Below are positions 15,986 to 25,136 of a stretch of DNA of 64,000 nucleotides, in pieces. Numbering within the stretch: the stretch's first letter is position 1; the number at the start of each line of letters is the position of its first letter. The notes beneath the pieces were generated by a model, which saw nothing but the letters and a program-made list of their open reading frames with translations, did no database searches and was not told where the DNA came from. The DNA is taken from assembly GCF_012720115.1 (NCBI RefSeq), contig NZ_VNWN01000006.1, forward strand, positions 1-64,000, written 5' to 3'. The translations under genes and the position numbers were made by a program. Origin of the DNA: Sneathiella chinensis. Its GTDB lineage: Bacteria > Pseudomonadota > Alphaproteobacteria > Sneathiellales > Sneathiellaceae.

Positions 15986-17173
15986 CTATTCCGCTGCTTT
16001 TCTCTGATACTGGTCGTTCAGGAAAACGGGGAGTGATTTTGCCATGTCGGCGATGACGGCATCCCAGTTGCCGCGCTGGGGTTGGCGGAAGAGGCGCATG
16101 TGGGGGTACCAGGGGGTGTCGGGGCGGTTCATCAGCCAGCGCCAGTCCGGGACAAAGGGCAGCATGGTCCAGACCGGGCGGCCCATCGCCCCGGCGAGAT
16201 GGGCGGGGGAGCTGTCAACGGAGATCAGCATGTCCGACAGGGCCAGAATGGCGGCGGTGTCGTCAAAGTCGCGGATATCCCCAGACAGGTTGACCAGCTT
16301 CATGCCGTCCGGGGGCGTTTGGGCCTGTTCTTCTTTCGCGCCCTTTTGAACGGAAAGAAAGGTCGCGTCCCGGTTATGTGCTGCCAGGGGCGCCAGTCGG
16401 GACAGGTCCATGGACCGGTTGGCATCATTTGTATGCGTGGGGCGTCCCGCCCAGACAAGGGCGATTTTCGGGCCCCGTATGGAGGCCAGTTTTTTCCGCC
16501 ATTCTTTCAGGCGCAAAGGGTCGGGGTGAAGGTAGGGAATTTCACCCGGAAGGTCCGTAATCTGAAGCTTCATGGCCATGGGCAGGCTCATCATTTCGCA
16601 ATGCAGATCAAAAGGACCGGGCAGTTGACCACGGACGATAATCTTGTCAGCCCCGGACAGGCGCTGGGCGAAAGGAAGAAGGTCAGGGGAGATCTGCAGG
16701 ATAATATGGGCCTGACTGTGCTTCTTGACCCACGGGATCATCCGCATGAATTGCAGGGTATCCCCGAACCCCTGTTCATCGTGAATAAGAAGGGTTTTCC
16801 CGGCAATCGGGGCACCGTCCCAACGGGGGACCTGAACCGTGCGTTTCAGATTGGTCGTATGCGGCAGGTCATAGCGGAAGCGGTATTGGCGCCACCCGGA
16901 ATCAAAGTCCCCCAGCAGCAACAGCGTTTCGGCAAGTTCAAAGCGCAAGACGACATTGTGCGGCAGGTGCTGAACCAGCATTTCCTGAATGACCTTGGCT
17001 TCCTCAATCCGGCCCTGCCTGCGAAGGGCATGGGCCAGCAGATGCCAGATATCAAGCGGACCCGTACCAGAGGAGAGGGCCGCCCGGGCCTTGGCTTCTG
17101 CCTGTTCAAGCTGATCGGAATCAATGCATTGCCGGATGTCGTTTAGAGCGGCTGACAGGGTTTCCGGGGTCAT
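15986..17173 (-). CDS. TPR protein with glycosyltransferase-9-like domain
   Basis: A 395-residue protein. TPR-like helices occupy about residues 1-110 (AEAKARAALSSG, then RIEEAKVIQEMLVQHLP). The C-terminal half is a heptosyltransferase-like (GT9/GT-B) domain with KIALVWAGRPTH and the donor-site signature SVDSSPAHLAGAMGRPVW, then LPFVPDWRW. I chose the ATG at 17173 because GGAGG lies upstream; the frame extends further. The stop codon of the TPR-sulfotransferase gene is one base before this ATG, so the two are one operon. It is probably a cytoplasmic transferase modifying a surface glycan or protein; the acceptor is unknown. Confidence 0.82.
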   Translation of the reverse strand: MTPETLSAALNDIRQCIDSDQLEQAEAKARAALSSGTGPLDIWHLLAHALRRQGRIEEAKVIQEMLVQHLPHNVVLRFELAETLLLLGDFDSGWRQYRFRYDLPHTTNLKRTVQVPRWDGAPIAGKTLLIHDEQGFGDTLQFMRMIPWVKKHSQAHIILQISPDLLPFAQRLSGADKIIVRGQLPGPFDLHCEMMSLPMAMKLQITDLPGEIPYLHPDPLRLKEWRKKLASIRGPKIALVWAGRPTHTNDANRSMDLSRLAPLAAHNRDATFLSVQKGAKEEQAQTPPDGMKLVNLSGDIRDFDDTAAILALSDMLISVDSSPAHLAGAMGRPVWTMLPFVPDWRWLMNRPDTPWYPHMRLFRQPQRGNWDAVIADMAKSLPVFLNDQYQRKAAE

Positions 17174-17174
17174 T

Positions 17175-19319
17175 TCATTCCTCCGGCACCCCATCGGGAT
17201 AGAGGGCATTGGTCAGCGGTTGTAGATAGGGGCGGTATTTCTGCCATCGCTTGACGCTGGTGCGGTAAATCGGCTCGCGCACTTGTGCAAAGCTCAAGGT
17301 CGATATGGGGCGCTCTGTCTTGTGAAAGTCGAGACAGGCCTCGTCCCAACCAAGCCCCAGAAAATCAAGGAGCTTGCGGGTTTCCCCTTCCTGATCCTCG
17401 ACCAGTGTCTCATAGTCCACAACGGCCAATCGATCGGCTGGCAACAGGTCATGCCAGTGCTCCATCAGGGCGTTGTAGCCATTGTAAAATGCCCCAAGTT
17501 CAGCAAGGTCATAGGAGAATTTCTGGGGCGCGCCAAACAGGCTGGTATAGCAGGACAGGCAGGTATCAACAGGATCACGCCGGCAATGAATGATTTTTGC
17601 ATTTGGAAACATCAGGTTGATGAGGCCGACATGGAGAAAATTGGCGGGCATTTTATCAACAAGATGGGGCGTGTGCTGCGCCTTGTCCCGAATGACTTGC
17701 AGATAGGCGTGGCTTGCCTCCGTCAGTATTTGAGGGGGCAGTTGTGCCATAAAGTCCGGGAAAGAGGCGTTGATTTCGGGTTTTGCCGCGATGTGCTGGA
17801 CGAGCCCGAGGAGCGTATCAAGCTCTCCGCCGCCATGAACCATCGGGTGAGAGGCAAGGATCTGTTCAACGAGGGTCGTCCCGGACCGGGGCATGCCGAC
17901 AATAAAGATGGGGGCATCGGAAGGGTTGCCACCGCCTGAGAAGGTTTTCATAAGGTCGGGCGTGAAGGTTTGGGCAATGGATGCCAGCCAGTTGAGGGTT
18001 TGATCGGAATCGTAAGACAGGGTCTGGCGTTTTGCCTTGTTGCCGGCGGCAAAATGCTGAAAAGCCTTTTCGGGGTCGCCGCTATCCAGAAACGCCTTGC
18101 CCAGCACGAAGTGCAAGGTCATGGCTTCCGTTGGGGTAGGCGCGTCATTCCCCGTCGCCGTCAGCATGGCCGCGATCTTGCCAATCATCGGATCATCGGC
18201 GGTAAAGGTGGTGATCTGGCTGTAGGTCAAAAGCGTGTCGGCAAGACGGCCGCCTTGCTGATAGGCCTGTTCGATGAGGGCGCGGGCGCCTTCCCGATCA
18301 CCGGTTTCCATCAGAAGCACCGCTTTGCCCAGCAGGGCCTGCACAGGATTGGGGTTGGGCCGGGAAAGGGCCTTGTCGTAATGGGCCCTGGCCTCGTCGG
18401 TTCTGCCAAGGGATTTCAATATGTCCGCATATACCTGACAGGCTTCGCCGCTTTGAGGGGATTTCTGGAGGGTCTCGCGGGCGGATATTTCGGCCTCGGC
18501 GTGACGACCGGTCAGATGCATGATTTTGGCGCGTGTCAGCAAGGTTGCCGGATGCTCCGGTGCGAAGGAGGCAAGGTTGTCCAGCCACATTTGGGCTTGC
18601 GCCCCATTTCCCCGTCCAATGGCAATCCCGGCCGCATTGATATAGGCATCCATGTAACGCGGGTTGATCTCAATGGCACGATTGACCGCTTCCAGGGCGG
18701 CATCAAAATCACCTGTTTCCTTCAGCAGAAAGGACAGGTTGTTATACGCCTCGGCATATTCCGGGGCGAGTTCCGTGGCTCTGGTATAATGGTTTCTGGC
18801 GTCTTCATGACGGCCAAGTCGCATATAGGTATTGGCGATATTATTATGGGTTTTCGGGTTTTGCGGCGCGATCCTGTCAGCGTTCAAGAGGCAGGTAAGG
18901 CTTTCATCAAATTTACCGCTTTCCTGCAGGATGATGCCCAGATTGCTCCAGCAGTCCGGTTGGTTCGGGGCCAGTTCCACGGCACGCCTGCCAGCGACCT
19001 CGCCGCGCGCCAGGTCGCCTGCTTGCCGGTACATTTCTGCAAGATTGCTGAAAAACATGGCGTCCGCCTGCGGCGATTGACAGGCGTGGCTGACAAACTC
19101 AATGGCAAGGACAAGGTTGCCTCGGGTATGTGCCATAAGGCCCATCAGGTGCAGGGTGTGGGGTTGGCTTGGAACGGCCTGCAGGATTTTCTGACACAGA
19201 TGTTCGGCTTCTGCCAACTGGCCCGCTTGCCAGTGGCCATAGGCAGCATTGATCGCCTGATCAATGGTCATGGTGGTTTGTTGCGGGCCGGAAGGGGAGG
19301 GCGTTTTTTTCTTTACCAT
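17175..19319 (-). CDS. TPR protein with sulfotransferase domain
   Basis: A 714-residue protein. About residues 20-390 are tandem TPR units of 34 residues (for example RHEDARNHYTRATELAPEY and DFDAALEAVNRAIEINPRY). About residues 440-714 form a PAPS-dependent sulfotransferase domain with the 5'-phosphosulfate loop FIVGMPRSGTTLVEQIL and the 3'-phosphate motif CRRDPVDTCLSCY. I chose the ATG at 19319 (MVKKKTPSP); there is no strong ribosome-binding site, and an upstream start is possible. It is co-transcribed with the TPR-glycosyltransferase. It probably sulfates a glycan or protein. Confidence 0.85.
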   Translation of the reverse strand: MVKKKTPSPSGPQQTTMTIDQAINAAYGHWQAGQLAEAEHLCQKILQAVPSQPHTLHLMGLMAHTRGNLVLAIEFVSHACQSPQADAMFFSNLAEMYRQAGDLARGEVAGRRAVELAPNQPDCWSNLGIILQESGKFDESLTCLLNADRIAPQNPKTHNNIANTYMRLGRHEDARNHYTRATELAPEYAEAYNNLSFLLKETGDFDAALEAVNRAIEINPRYMDAYINAAGIAIGRGNGAQAQMWLDNLASFAPEHPATLLTRAKIMHLTGRHAEAEISARETLQKSPQSGEACQVYADILKSLGRTDEARAHYDKALSRPNPNPVQALLGKAVLLMETGDREGARALIEQAYQQGGRLADTLLTYSQITTFTADDPMIGKIAAMLTATGNDAPTPTEAMTLHFVLGKAFLDSGDPEKAFQHFAAGNKAKRQTLSYDSDQTLNWLASIAQTFTPDLMKTFSGGGNPSDAPIFIVGMPRSGTTLVEQILASHPMVHGGGELDTLLGLVQHIAAKPEINASFPDFMAQLPPQILTEASHAYLQVIRDKAQHTPHLVDKMPANFLHVGLINLMFPNAKIIHCRRDPVDTCLSCYTSLFGAPQKFSYDLAELGAFYNGYNALMEHWHDLLPADRLAVVDYETLVEDQEGETRKLLDFLGLGWDEACLDFHKTERPISTLSFAQVREPIYRTSVKRWQKYRPYLQPLTNALYPDGVPEE

Positions 19320-19496
19320 GGGGACATATTTAACCGGGCTGCTTCTGCAAACAAGAAGAATACGCAAGGTCTGGTGGTATTCTGAACGGGAAAGCACGCG
19401 GAATTGCGACAGTGTAAGCGCGCCGTTATGCGAAAAGAGGGGCGATCTGGAGGCGCCTCTTTCCGCATTTTGGTTTTATCCGTTCGGGGGCCGCGC

Positions 19497-21992
19497 CTAG
19501 AATTCCTGACGAATGACAAACATGCCGTTGTGGGATTGGTAATCGCCCCGGAAGTCCGCCGAATATTCCAGACGGAGGGACAGACCTTCATCTGCCATAA
19601 GGGTGCTGCCGACGCCGAACCGGGCGCCGCTGCTATCCGGCCGGTCCGCAGAAGACACAAACCCGACCCCACCCATGGACGCAGAAAGCGAGATGGGATC
19701 ATTGGTGAAATCATGGACAAAGGCGCCCTTGACATCCAGGGTCATCGGACCGAACGAGGTGTCGATCCCCTTCGACAGGCGGGCCCCGATTTCACCCTCC
19801 AGTGAATTGAAGCTGTTGCTGTCGATGCGCAGATTGGCGACACCGGCCCCGGTTTCAGTGTAGCCATCACTGGTCACATGGGAAAAGCGCAGCGATCCCA
19901 TGGGGGTCAGGGTTGTCGAGGCCGCGAGGGGGATGTCATATCCGGCCGCCATTCTGACGCTATAATGTTGGCCGTCATAATCTGCCTTCGCCACCTGATT
20001 TGCGAAATTGATGTCTCGATCCTGATCAAACCGGTTATAGGCAGCTCCGGCTTCGCCTTCGACGTACAGCGCCTGGCCATCAGGCCGCCATTTACCATAT
20101 ATGTTGAGGGCATAGGACTGCAGATGGGTGGTCTGACCGCTTGCCGCATCACTGCCGTCGGCTTTGCCGTACAACATGCTGACCGCAACACCGGCGGTGG
20201 TGTTTTCTGACAGGTTGGTATCAACACCAACCAGCAGCCCGGCATAATTGGCGTCATAGCCGCCTTCGGTGGCGGACCCGTCCAGTTCGGCGTGGCCGCC
20301 CAGAACCTGCCCCCAAATGCCAGAGGAGAGCGCCGCCGATCCGGCTGATGCCCCTCTCAGTGTTCCGTGGTCAAGATGGGCGACCTGACGGTTCTGGACC
20401 GCCTGGGTGACCGGCCCGGACAGGGCAAGGGAATTGGTGAAGTTGGACGCCGTTACAGCCGGGGCCAATTGCTGGATTGCACGCGTCTGGGCCTGCGGTG
20501 ACAGCACGGCAAGATTGGTAAGCAGGCCGTTATAGTCGTTGTTGATTGAGAGCGTATCAAGGGCCTGTCCCAAGGAACCCTGACCGGCCTGCTGCCCTGC
20601 CGTTTGCCAGAGAGGCTTCGTCACAGGGGGCGGCGTTACAGGGGGTGTTACGGGCGGCGTGACAGGCGGCGTTACAGGGGGAGGGGACGCGATGGTGATG
20701 ACAGAGCCATCCCCCGATGTGACGGTATTGTAATTTGCCCCTGAAATGGAAATGGTATCAAAGCCGCCGGTTGTTCCGCCCGCGGCATCAATAATGATGT
20801 ACTGATCCCCTATTTGAATGGCGCCGGTACTGATTTCAACAACCTTGAGCGTCCCGTCCATGTTGGCCGTTCCGGAAACAACCAACTGGCCATGGTTTGA
20901 TGAACTGACCCCGATAACCAGTGACCCTGAAGGCGTCTGGACATAATTTCCGGAAATATTCAGGGACTTGTTGACGTAAAGGGTTCCGCTGTTGGTGACG
21001 GCCCCAAGCCCGGAATTGGCAACAATATTGTCTTCAAGCAGCATGGAACCGGAGAGAAAGGAAACATTGCCCGCAGTAATTGTCCCTGACGTACCGGGCG
21101 CATGCCCTGTCAACGTGCCGATATCCCCGCCCGTGCCCCCGGTAAAGACAATGTCACCGTTTGTGCGAATATTGATATCGCCAGCGATGAGGCCACTATT
21201 GGCGATGGTGCTGATGGCACCGTTCTCGACCCGAATAGCCTGAGGGCCACTGATGGTACCGCTGTTGTTTAGGGTGTCGAGGACTGCCGTGTTTCCATAC
21301 TTGTAAATACCGATGTTGGTGCCGGTGATGGAACCACTATTGGTCAGGCTGTTGACAACACCGTTCAGGCGCAAGCCTGTTTTCCCTGATATCAGGCCGC
21401 TGTTATCAAGGGTGCCAATCGTACCATAGGCAAAAACCCCGTAAAAGGAGGTGCCTGAAATTGTTCCTGCGTTGGTCAGGGTGCCGATATGACTGTTGGT
21501 CATATAAATGCCGCTCTGACCGCCTGTGATCACCCCCCCGGCGGCGTTGGACAGTGTGCCAATGGAAGCCCCGATGCCCAGGTCGATGCCATACAGATTG
21601 GTGCCTGAAATTGTTCCTGAATTTTGAATAAGGTTGATGGCGCCGGAAATAAAGTGAATGCCATATTTTGTCCCGTTGATCAGGCCGGAATTGGTGAGGG
21701 TGCCTAGCGTCCCGGTCCCACTATATACCCCTTCGGTCGTGCCTGTGATGGTCCCGTCATTTTTAATAAAATCCGCTGTCGTGCCGTCGGCCACAACGGC
21801 CATCATGAGGATGCCGGTTGAGGTGATCGACAGGTGGTCGCCTGTTCCCACGACTAAGGTACTTCCGGTGGCGGGCCCTACAACCGTGGCGGTCGCAGCC
21901 TGAACCGATGCCGTTGGCATGAAAGTGGTGAAAAGACTGGCGCTGATGGCAAGCCAGGAAGCATGATTACCAAGGCTTTTGCGAAAATTCAT
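19497..21992 (-). CDS. Type V autotransporter with repeat-rich passenger
   Basis: An 831-residue outer-membrane autotransporter. The signal peptide is residues 1-33 (ending TASVQA). The passenger, about residues 34-470, is built of glycine/asparagine/serine/threonine-rich imperfect repeats of the form LTNSGTISGT-xxYGI, typical of a beta-helix. A proline-threonine linker (PPVTPPVTPPVTPP) follows at about 475-500. The last 270 residues are an autotransporter beta-barrel ending in phenylalanine (RQEF). I chose the ATG at 21992, which gives a clean signal peptide; an upstream ATG at 22046 is in frame. It lies next to sulfo- and glycosyltransferase genes, which could decorate surface material; that link is inference. 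Confidence 0.85.
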   Translation of the reverse strand: MNFRKSLGNHASWLAISASLFTTFMPTASVQAATATVVGPATGSTLVVGTGDHLSITSTGILMMAVVADGTTADFIKNDGTITGTTEGVYSGTGTLGTLTNSGLINGTKYGIHFISGAINLIQNSGTISGTNLYGIDLGIGASIGTLSNAAGGVITGGQSGIYMTNSHIGTLTNAGTISGTSFYGVFAYGTIGTLDNSGLISGKTGLRLNGVVNSLTNSGSITGTNIGIYKYGNTAVLDTLNNSGTISGPQAIRVENGAISTIANSGLIAGDINIRTNGDIVFTGGTGGDIGTLTGHAPGTSGTITAGNVSFLSGSMLLEDNIVANSGLGAVTNSGTLYVNKSLNISGNYVQTPSGSLVIGVSSSNHGQLVVSGTANMDGTLKVVEISTGAIQIGDQYIIIDAAGGTTGGFDTISISGANYNTVTSGDGSVITIASPPPVTPPVTPPVTPPVTPPPVTKPLWQTAGQQAGQGSLGQALDTLSINNDYNGLLTNLAVLSPQAQTRAIQQLAPAVTASNFTNSLALSGPVTQAVQNRQVAHLDHGTLRGASAGSAALSSGIWGQVLGGHAELDGSATEGGYDANYAGLLVGVDTNLSENTTAGVAVSMLYGKADGSDAASGQTTHLQSYALNIYGKWRPDGQALYVEGEAGAAYNRFDQDRDINFANQVAKADYDGQHYSVRMAAGYDIPLAASTTLTPMGSLRFSHVTSDGYTETGAGVANLRIDSNSFNSLEGEIGARLSKGIDTSFGPMTLDVKGAFVHDFTNDPISLSASMGGVGFVSSADRPDSSGARFGVGSTLMADEGLSLRLEYSADFRGDYQSHNGMFVIRQEF

Positions 21993-22464
21993 CCTAAACG
22001 ATCCCTGTCGGTTTCCTTGTGGGTTCAATGCTATCCAGTTCATCACCGGAGAAACCGGGGAAATCGCTGGTTAATTGAGCCGGGACATCCGCCTGAAAAG
22101 ACCGCAACTCTTTCTAACATCGAGAGTATTTCACGCAGTATAAGAAGCAATTTCATATATTTGTCAATCCAAAAATGATCACTATGTGATTGATTTTGAA
22201 TGCCGATACCGTGAAACAGGCAAGGTCGCTCGGCATGGTGGAGCGCTGATTATGGGGGGAAGGATTAATTGCAGTTTCTTGATATTTGTCATGTGGGGGC
22301 TGAGTGTCTTTTGGTGAAATACCGGGGTTCCGTAATTAATCAAAATAATGTTCGTTCAGAAATTTGCGTGATGTATGAGGGGGAGTTTCAGACCACCATG
22401 GAAGGAGGGGGCAGCTTTTGACGCTGTTTTCATGGCATTTCCATTAAAAAATGACGGTGGTTCC
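21993..22464. other. Divergent intergenic region
   Basis: About 470 bases with no gene, separating the autotransporter from the host-attachment-type gene. It contains a good minus-strand promoter (22137-22167) and a short perfect inverted repeat ATCAC-TAT-GTGAT at 22178-22190. The middle is A+T rich. Confidence 0.5.
22137..22167 (-). promoter_or_regulatory. Sigma-70-type promoter of the autotransporter gene
   Basis: On the minus strand TTGACA (22162-22167) and TATACT (22137-22142) are separated by 19 bases, about 145 bases before the start codon. Box sequences are near consensus but the spacing is long. Confidence 0.45.
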
Positions 22465-22974
22465 ATGATGACTTTATCCGGCAGGATTGCAAACGAGGGC
22501 TTGAAGCCCTTCATCGAAGCAAAACATGCGGTTGACGGCTACGCCTTGCCAAAGACCTGGGTGGTGGCGACAAACTCTGAACAGGCTCATTTTTTCCGAA
22601 CAGGAACGCCCCATCTGGAGAAAATAGGAGAGGCCTGTCCGGTGAGTGAGCCCGAGGCCGAGATTACCAATGCCACCGCAGGGCGGATGCCCAACCCGTT
22701 TGGCGGCGGCGGGCGGCATCGCTTTGAGGCCCATGACAATGCGATGAGGCATGGCGAGGATGCGTTCATGCTGGCCTTGGCTGATTATTTGAACGAAGCC
22801 GTTGAGGCGCAGGCCTTTGATCGCCTGATCCTGATCGCCGCCCCGAAAACGCTGGGCCTGCTGCGCCCGAAACTCAGCAAGGAAGTGAACGCCAGCCTGA
22901 CCGCCGAACTGGACAAGGACCTTGTGCATCTCAATGAAAGAGAGTTGTCCGACTATCTGGACAAGGCGATGTAG
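22465..22974 (+). CDS. Host attachment protein family (baeRF-like)
   Basis: A 169-residue protein of the family annotated as required for attachment to host cells, which is related to the bacterial archaeo-eukaryotic release-factor-like (baeRF) domain. Landmarks are LPKTWVVATNSEQAHFFRT near the start, the conserved RHRFEAHDNAMRHGEDAFMLALADY stretch (cited in two parts in the family) in the middle, and LILIAAPKTLGLLRPKL near the end. I chose the ATG at 22465, with GGTGG upstream; the next codon is also ATG. Its molecular role is unproven. Confidence 0.78.
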   Translation: MMTLSGRIANEGLKPFIEAKHAVDGYALPKTWVVATNSEQAHFFRTGTPHLEKIGEACPVSEPEAEITNATAGRMPNPFGGGGRHRFEAHDNAMRHGEDAFMLALADYLNEAVEAQAFDRLILIAAPKTLGLLRPKLSKEVNASLTAELDKDLVHLNERELSDYLDKAM

Positions 22975-23000
22975 GTGCGATGAAGCACGCCCAACTGATT

Positions 23001-23032
23001 GGGGGGCGTCCCCCCTCGGGGTTGTTTTGTTC
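23001..23032 (+). terminator. Hairpin after the host-attachment-type gene
   Basis: GGGGGG (23001-23006) pairs with CCCCCC (23010-23015) around a 3-base loop and is followed by a G/T-rich run ending in TTGTTTTGTT. It starts 26 bases after the stop codon. Confidence 0.5.
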
Positions 23033-23120
23033 GTCTGGGGATTTTTCTATTTTCCGGTTTGGTAATGTATGTTGCTGAAAACTATCTGATATTCATCGCT
23101 CCAAATGATGATTGAGGGTG

Positions 23121-23158
23121 AAAAGCGATTTGGGGTCACTCCCCGGATCGCTTTTTTT
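23121..23158 (+). terminator. Rho-independent terminator
   Basis: AAAAGCGAT...GGGG pairs with CCCC...ATCGCTTTTTTT, a long G+C-containing stem followed by seven Ts. It isolates the downstream dioxygenase gene from upstream transcription. Confidence 0.8.
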
Positions 23159-23220
23159 GTTTTCAGGCTGTGGCAGGACCGGGTTTGTCCCTGCAAGCAG
23201 CCTTGTCGGAACAGCAAGGC

Positions 23221-23249
23221 TTGCGGAAAATTCTGGAAAGGCGTTAAAT
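23221..23249 (+). promoter_or_regulatory. Promoter candidate for the TauD-like gene
   Basis: TTGCGG (23221-23226) and TTAAAT (23244-23249) are separated by exactly 17 bases, 87 bases before the start codon. Confidence 0.4.
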
Positions 23250-23335
23250 GAGGGGAAGGGAAGAAGAGCGAAGCAAAAAGCCCAATAAAAAAGAAGAACA
23301 AGAATAAAAACAAAAAGCAAAAAATGGAGGAAAAC

Positions 23336-24211
23336 ATGCAATCCACCGGTCATTTTACGGTTGCACCCCTTGAGAAGTCGTTTGGCGCGGTTGTTACGGA
23401 TCTTGATCTGCGGGAGTTGGACGAGGCCGCGTTTGATGATCTTTATGCCGCGTGGCTGACCTATGGTCTGCTGATTTTTCCGGGGCAACATCTCAGCAAG
23501 GATGAGCAGATGACGTTTGCCCGGCGCTTTGGTGACCTGATTGAGGAATTGAAGGCGGTTCGGATCAGCAATGTGAAGGCAGATGGCAGCCTTCGGGATG
23601 CGCCGGATGATGACATGATGAAGATCATCCGCGGCAATATGGAGTGGCATCAGGACAGCACCTATATGCCGGTGCAGGCCAAGGGCGCGGTTTTCAGTGC
23701 CGAGGTTGTCCCCGCAACCCAGGGCGATACGGCCTTTGCCGATATGCGCGATGCCTATGATGCGCTGGACGCGGAGACCCGCGAGAAGATCGGCACACTG
23801 GCCGCCTACCATTCCCTTGAGCATAGCCAGAAGCGGATGGGCGCAGAGACCAAGCAGGAAAATAGTGAATATATCGGATACGGGATCAATGTGGGCGAGG
23901 TGCCGCTGCGCCCGCTGGTCAAGCTGCACCCGGAAACGGGGCGGAAGGCGCTGGCCGTTGGGCGTCACGCCTTCGGTATTCCGGGGCTGTCCGAAGCGGA
24001 ATCTGATGCGCTGATCGACGAGTTGAACCGGTTTGCCGTCGCAGATGAGCGCCGGACCTATCAGCATCGCTGGACCGCCGGGGATGTGGTGATCTGGGAT
24101 AATCGCTGTTTGCTGCACCGGGCTTGCGAGTGGGATTTCAGCGAACCGCGTGTGATGTTGCATTCCCGCATTGCCGGTGATCCGGAAACAGAACTGGCGC
24201 TGGCGCAGTAA
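23336..24211 (+). CDS. TauD/TfdA-family Fe(II)/2-oxoglutarate dioxygenase
   Basis: A 291-residue non-heme iron oxygenase. The facial triad is visible as H105-Q-D107 (MEWHQDSTY) and H261 (LLHRACEWDF), with the 2-oxoglutarate-binding arginine in EPRVMLHSRIAG. The start region GAVVTDLDLRELDE is typical of the family. The gene has an excellent GGAGG before the ATG at 23336. Family members cleave taurine, aryloxyalkanoates and other substrates by hydroxylation; this one's substrate is unknown. It stands alone but faces a GntR gene and the cupin-dioxygenase operon, suggesting a shared catabolic route. Confidence 0.88.
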   Translation: MQSTGHFTVAPLEKSFGAVVTDLDLRELDEAAFDDLYAAWLTYGLLIFPGQHLSKDEQMTFARRFGDLIEELKAVRISNVKADGSLRDAPDDDMMKIIRGNMEWHQDSTYMPVQAKGAVFSAEVVPATQGDTAFADMRDAYDALDAETREKIGTLAAYHSLEHSQKRMGAETKQENSEYIGYGINVGEVPLRPLVKLHPETGRKALAVGRHAFGIPGLSEAESDALIDELNRFAVADERRTYQHRWTAGDVVIWDNRCLLHRACEWDFSEPRVMLHSRIAGDPETELALAQ

Positions 24212-24232
24212 AGGCCGGCTGTCTTGATGGTT

Positions 24233-24269
24233 GGGGCGGCCCTCCCTGTTCAGGTGGGCCGCCCCGTTT
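24233..24269. terminator. Convergent terminator between TauD-like and GntR genes
   Basis: GGGGCGGCCC (24233-24242) and GGGCCGCCCC (24256-24265) form a perfect 10-bp stem followed by GTTTC. A second hairpin, GCTCCC/GGGAGC, follows at about 24270-24290. Both genes end here from opposite directions. Confidence 0.65.
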
Positions 24270-24302
24270 CGCTCCCGTCAGGCCGGGAGCGGGGGAGAAA
24301 CT

Positions 24303-25010
24303 TTAACCAGCCGCAAGTTGGTTCTGGTCGGGAAAGATGATCTCGAAATTATTCTCCAGCGTTTCCCCGGTTTTCAGCAGATGCGCCTCGATCAGGGCAG
24401 CGGCCCCGTCCGCATCGCGGGAGGTGACGGCATTGGCAAGGCGCGTATGCTCGTCGTTCAGGTTCCGCTTCTTGTTCAGCTTCCGGTCGGTCAGGATGGG
24501 GAAGCGATAACGCTCTGTCTCCACATACAGTTTTTCCGCAAAGCTGAGCAGCCATTGTGACTGGCAACTGGCAATGAGGGCCTTGTGAAAGGCGCTGTGT
24601 CGCTTTTCAAGAGACAGGATTTCCTCGTTTGTGGCGGGGCGATCCAGTTCATTGAGGCGCTGGGATTGCAGGGACAGGGCATGCAGGGACGACACCACGT
24701 CAATTTCCCAGCGGTCATCCCCATATTGAATGGATTTGCGGATGGCATCTGTTTCGATCAGGATACGCGTTTGGATCACATCCCACATTTCCTCAAGCGA
24801 GATGGAGGATACCCGAAACCCCCGCGACGAGGCCAGATCCACCAACCGGTCCGCCTGTAACCGGTTCAACGCTTCCCGCAGCGGGGAAAAACCCGCCCCA
24901 TAGCGAACCTTCAGAGCGTCCATCTTCAGCGGTTGCCCCGGAGGCAGCACGCCGGTCACGATATCGCTTCGGATCAGGTCATAGCAGTGATCTGCCAGTG
25001 TCATTGTCAT
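24303..25010 (-). CDS. GntR-family regulator, FCD subfamily
   Basis: A 235-residue transcriptional regulator with an N-terminal GntR winged helix (residues about 5-70, with PLKMDALKVRYGAGFSPLREAL) and a C-terminal all-helical FCD ligand domain. Metal-ligand-type residues such as HSAFHKALIASC are visible. FCD regulators usually bind carboxylic acids. It is divergent from the cupin-dioxygenase operon and convergent with the TauD-like gene, and probably controls one or both. I could not identify a clear operator in the 125-base divergent gap. Confidence 0.88.
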   Translation of the reverse strand: MTMTLADHCYDLIRSDIVTGVLPPGQPLKMDALKVRYGAGFSPLREALNRLQADRLVDLASSRGFRVSSISLEEMWDVIQTRILIETDAIRKSIQYGDDRWEIDVVSSLHALSLQSQRLNELDRPATNEEILSLEKRHSAFHKALIASCQSQWLLSFAEKLYVETERYRFPILTDRKLNKKRNLNDEHTRLANAVTSRDADGAAALIEAHLLKTGETLENNFEIIFPDQNQLAAG

Positions 25011-25136
25011 TTTCCTTGATTAATCCCGTGTCAGGATACGGGAGGAACCGGTTTTCGCAAAATGAAAAATTTTCGAAAATCCGTATCGACATCGAAAATG
25101 TTATGTTTTATCGTTGAAAAAATTGAACGGAAATCG

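Larger units (their letters stand above)
22975..23335. other. Intergenic region with two hairpins and an A-rich leader
   Basis: About 360 bases with no gene. It carries two terminator-like hairpins (23001-23032 and 23121-23158), a promoter candidate (23221-23249) and then an unusual purine-rich leader from about 23255 to 23335, dominated by A and short G runs, before the dioxygenase start codon. Such a leader would be largely unstructured in mRNA. Confidence 0.5.

Noticed and set aside
17970-19385. A 471-codon plus-strand frame opposite the TPR-sulfotransferase gene
   Set aside because: It is the mirror of repeated TPR codons; repeats on one strand keep the complementary frame open. No domain is visible.
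22178-22190. ATCAC-TAT-GTGAT inverted repeat in the autotransporter promoter region
   Set aside because: The arms are only five bases and match neither a CRP nor an FNR site well.
23093-24163. A 356-codon minus-strand frame opposite the TauD-like gene
   Set aside because: The plus strand has the full catalytic set of a dioxygenase, a promoter candidate and an excellent ribosome-binding site.
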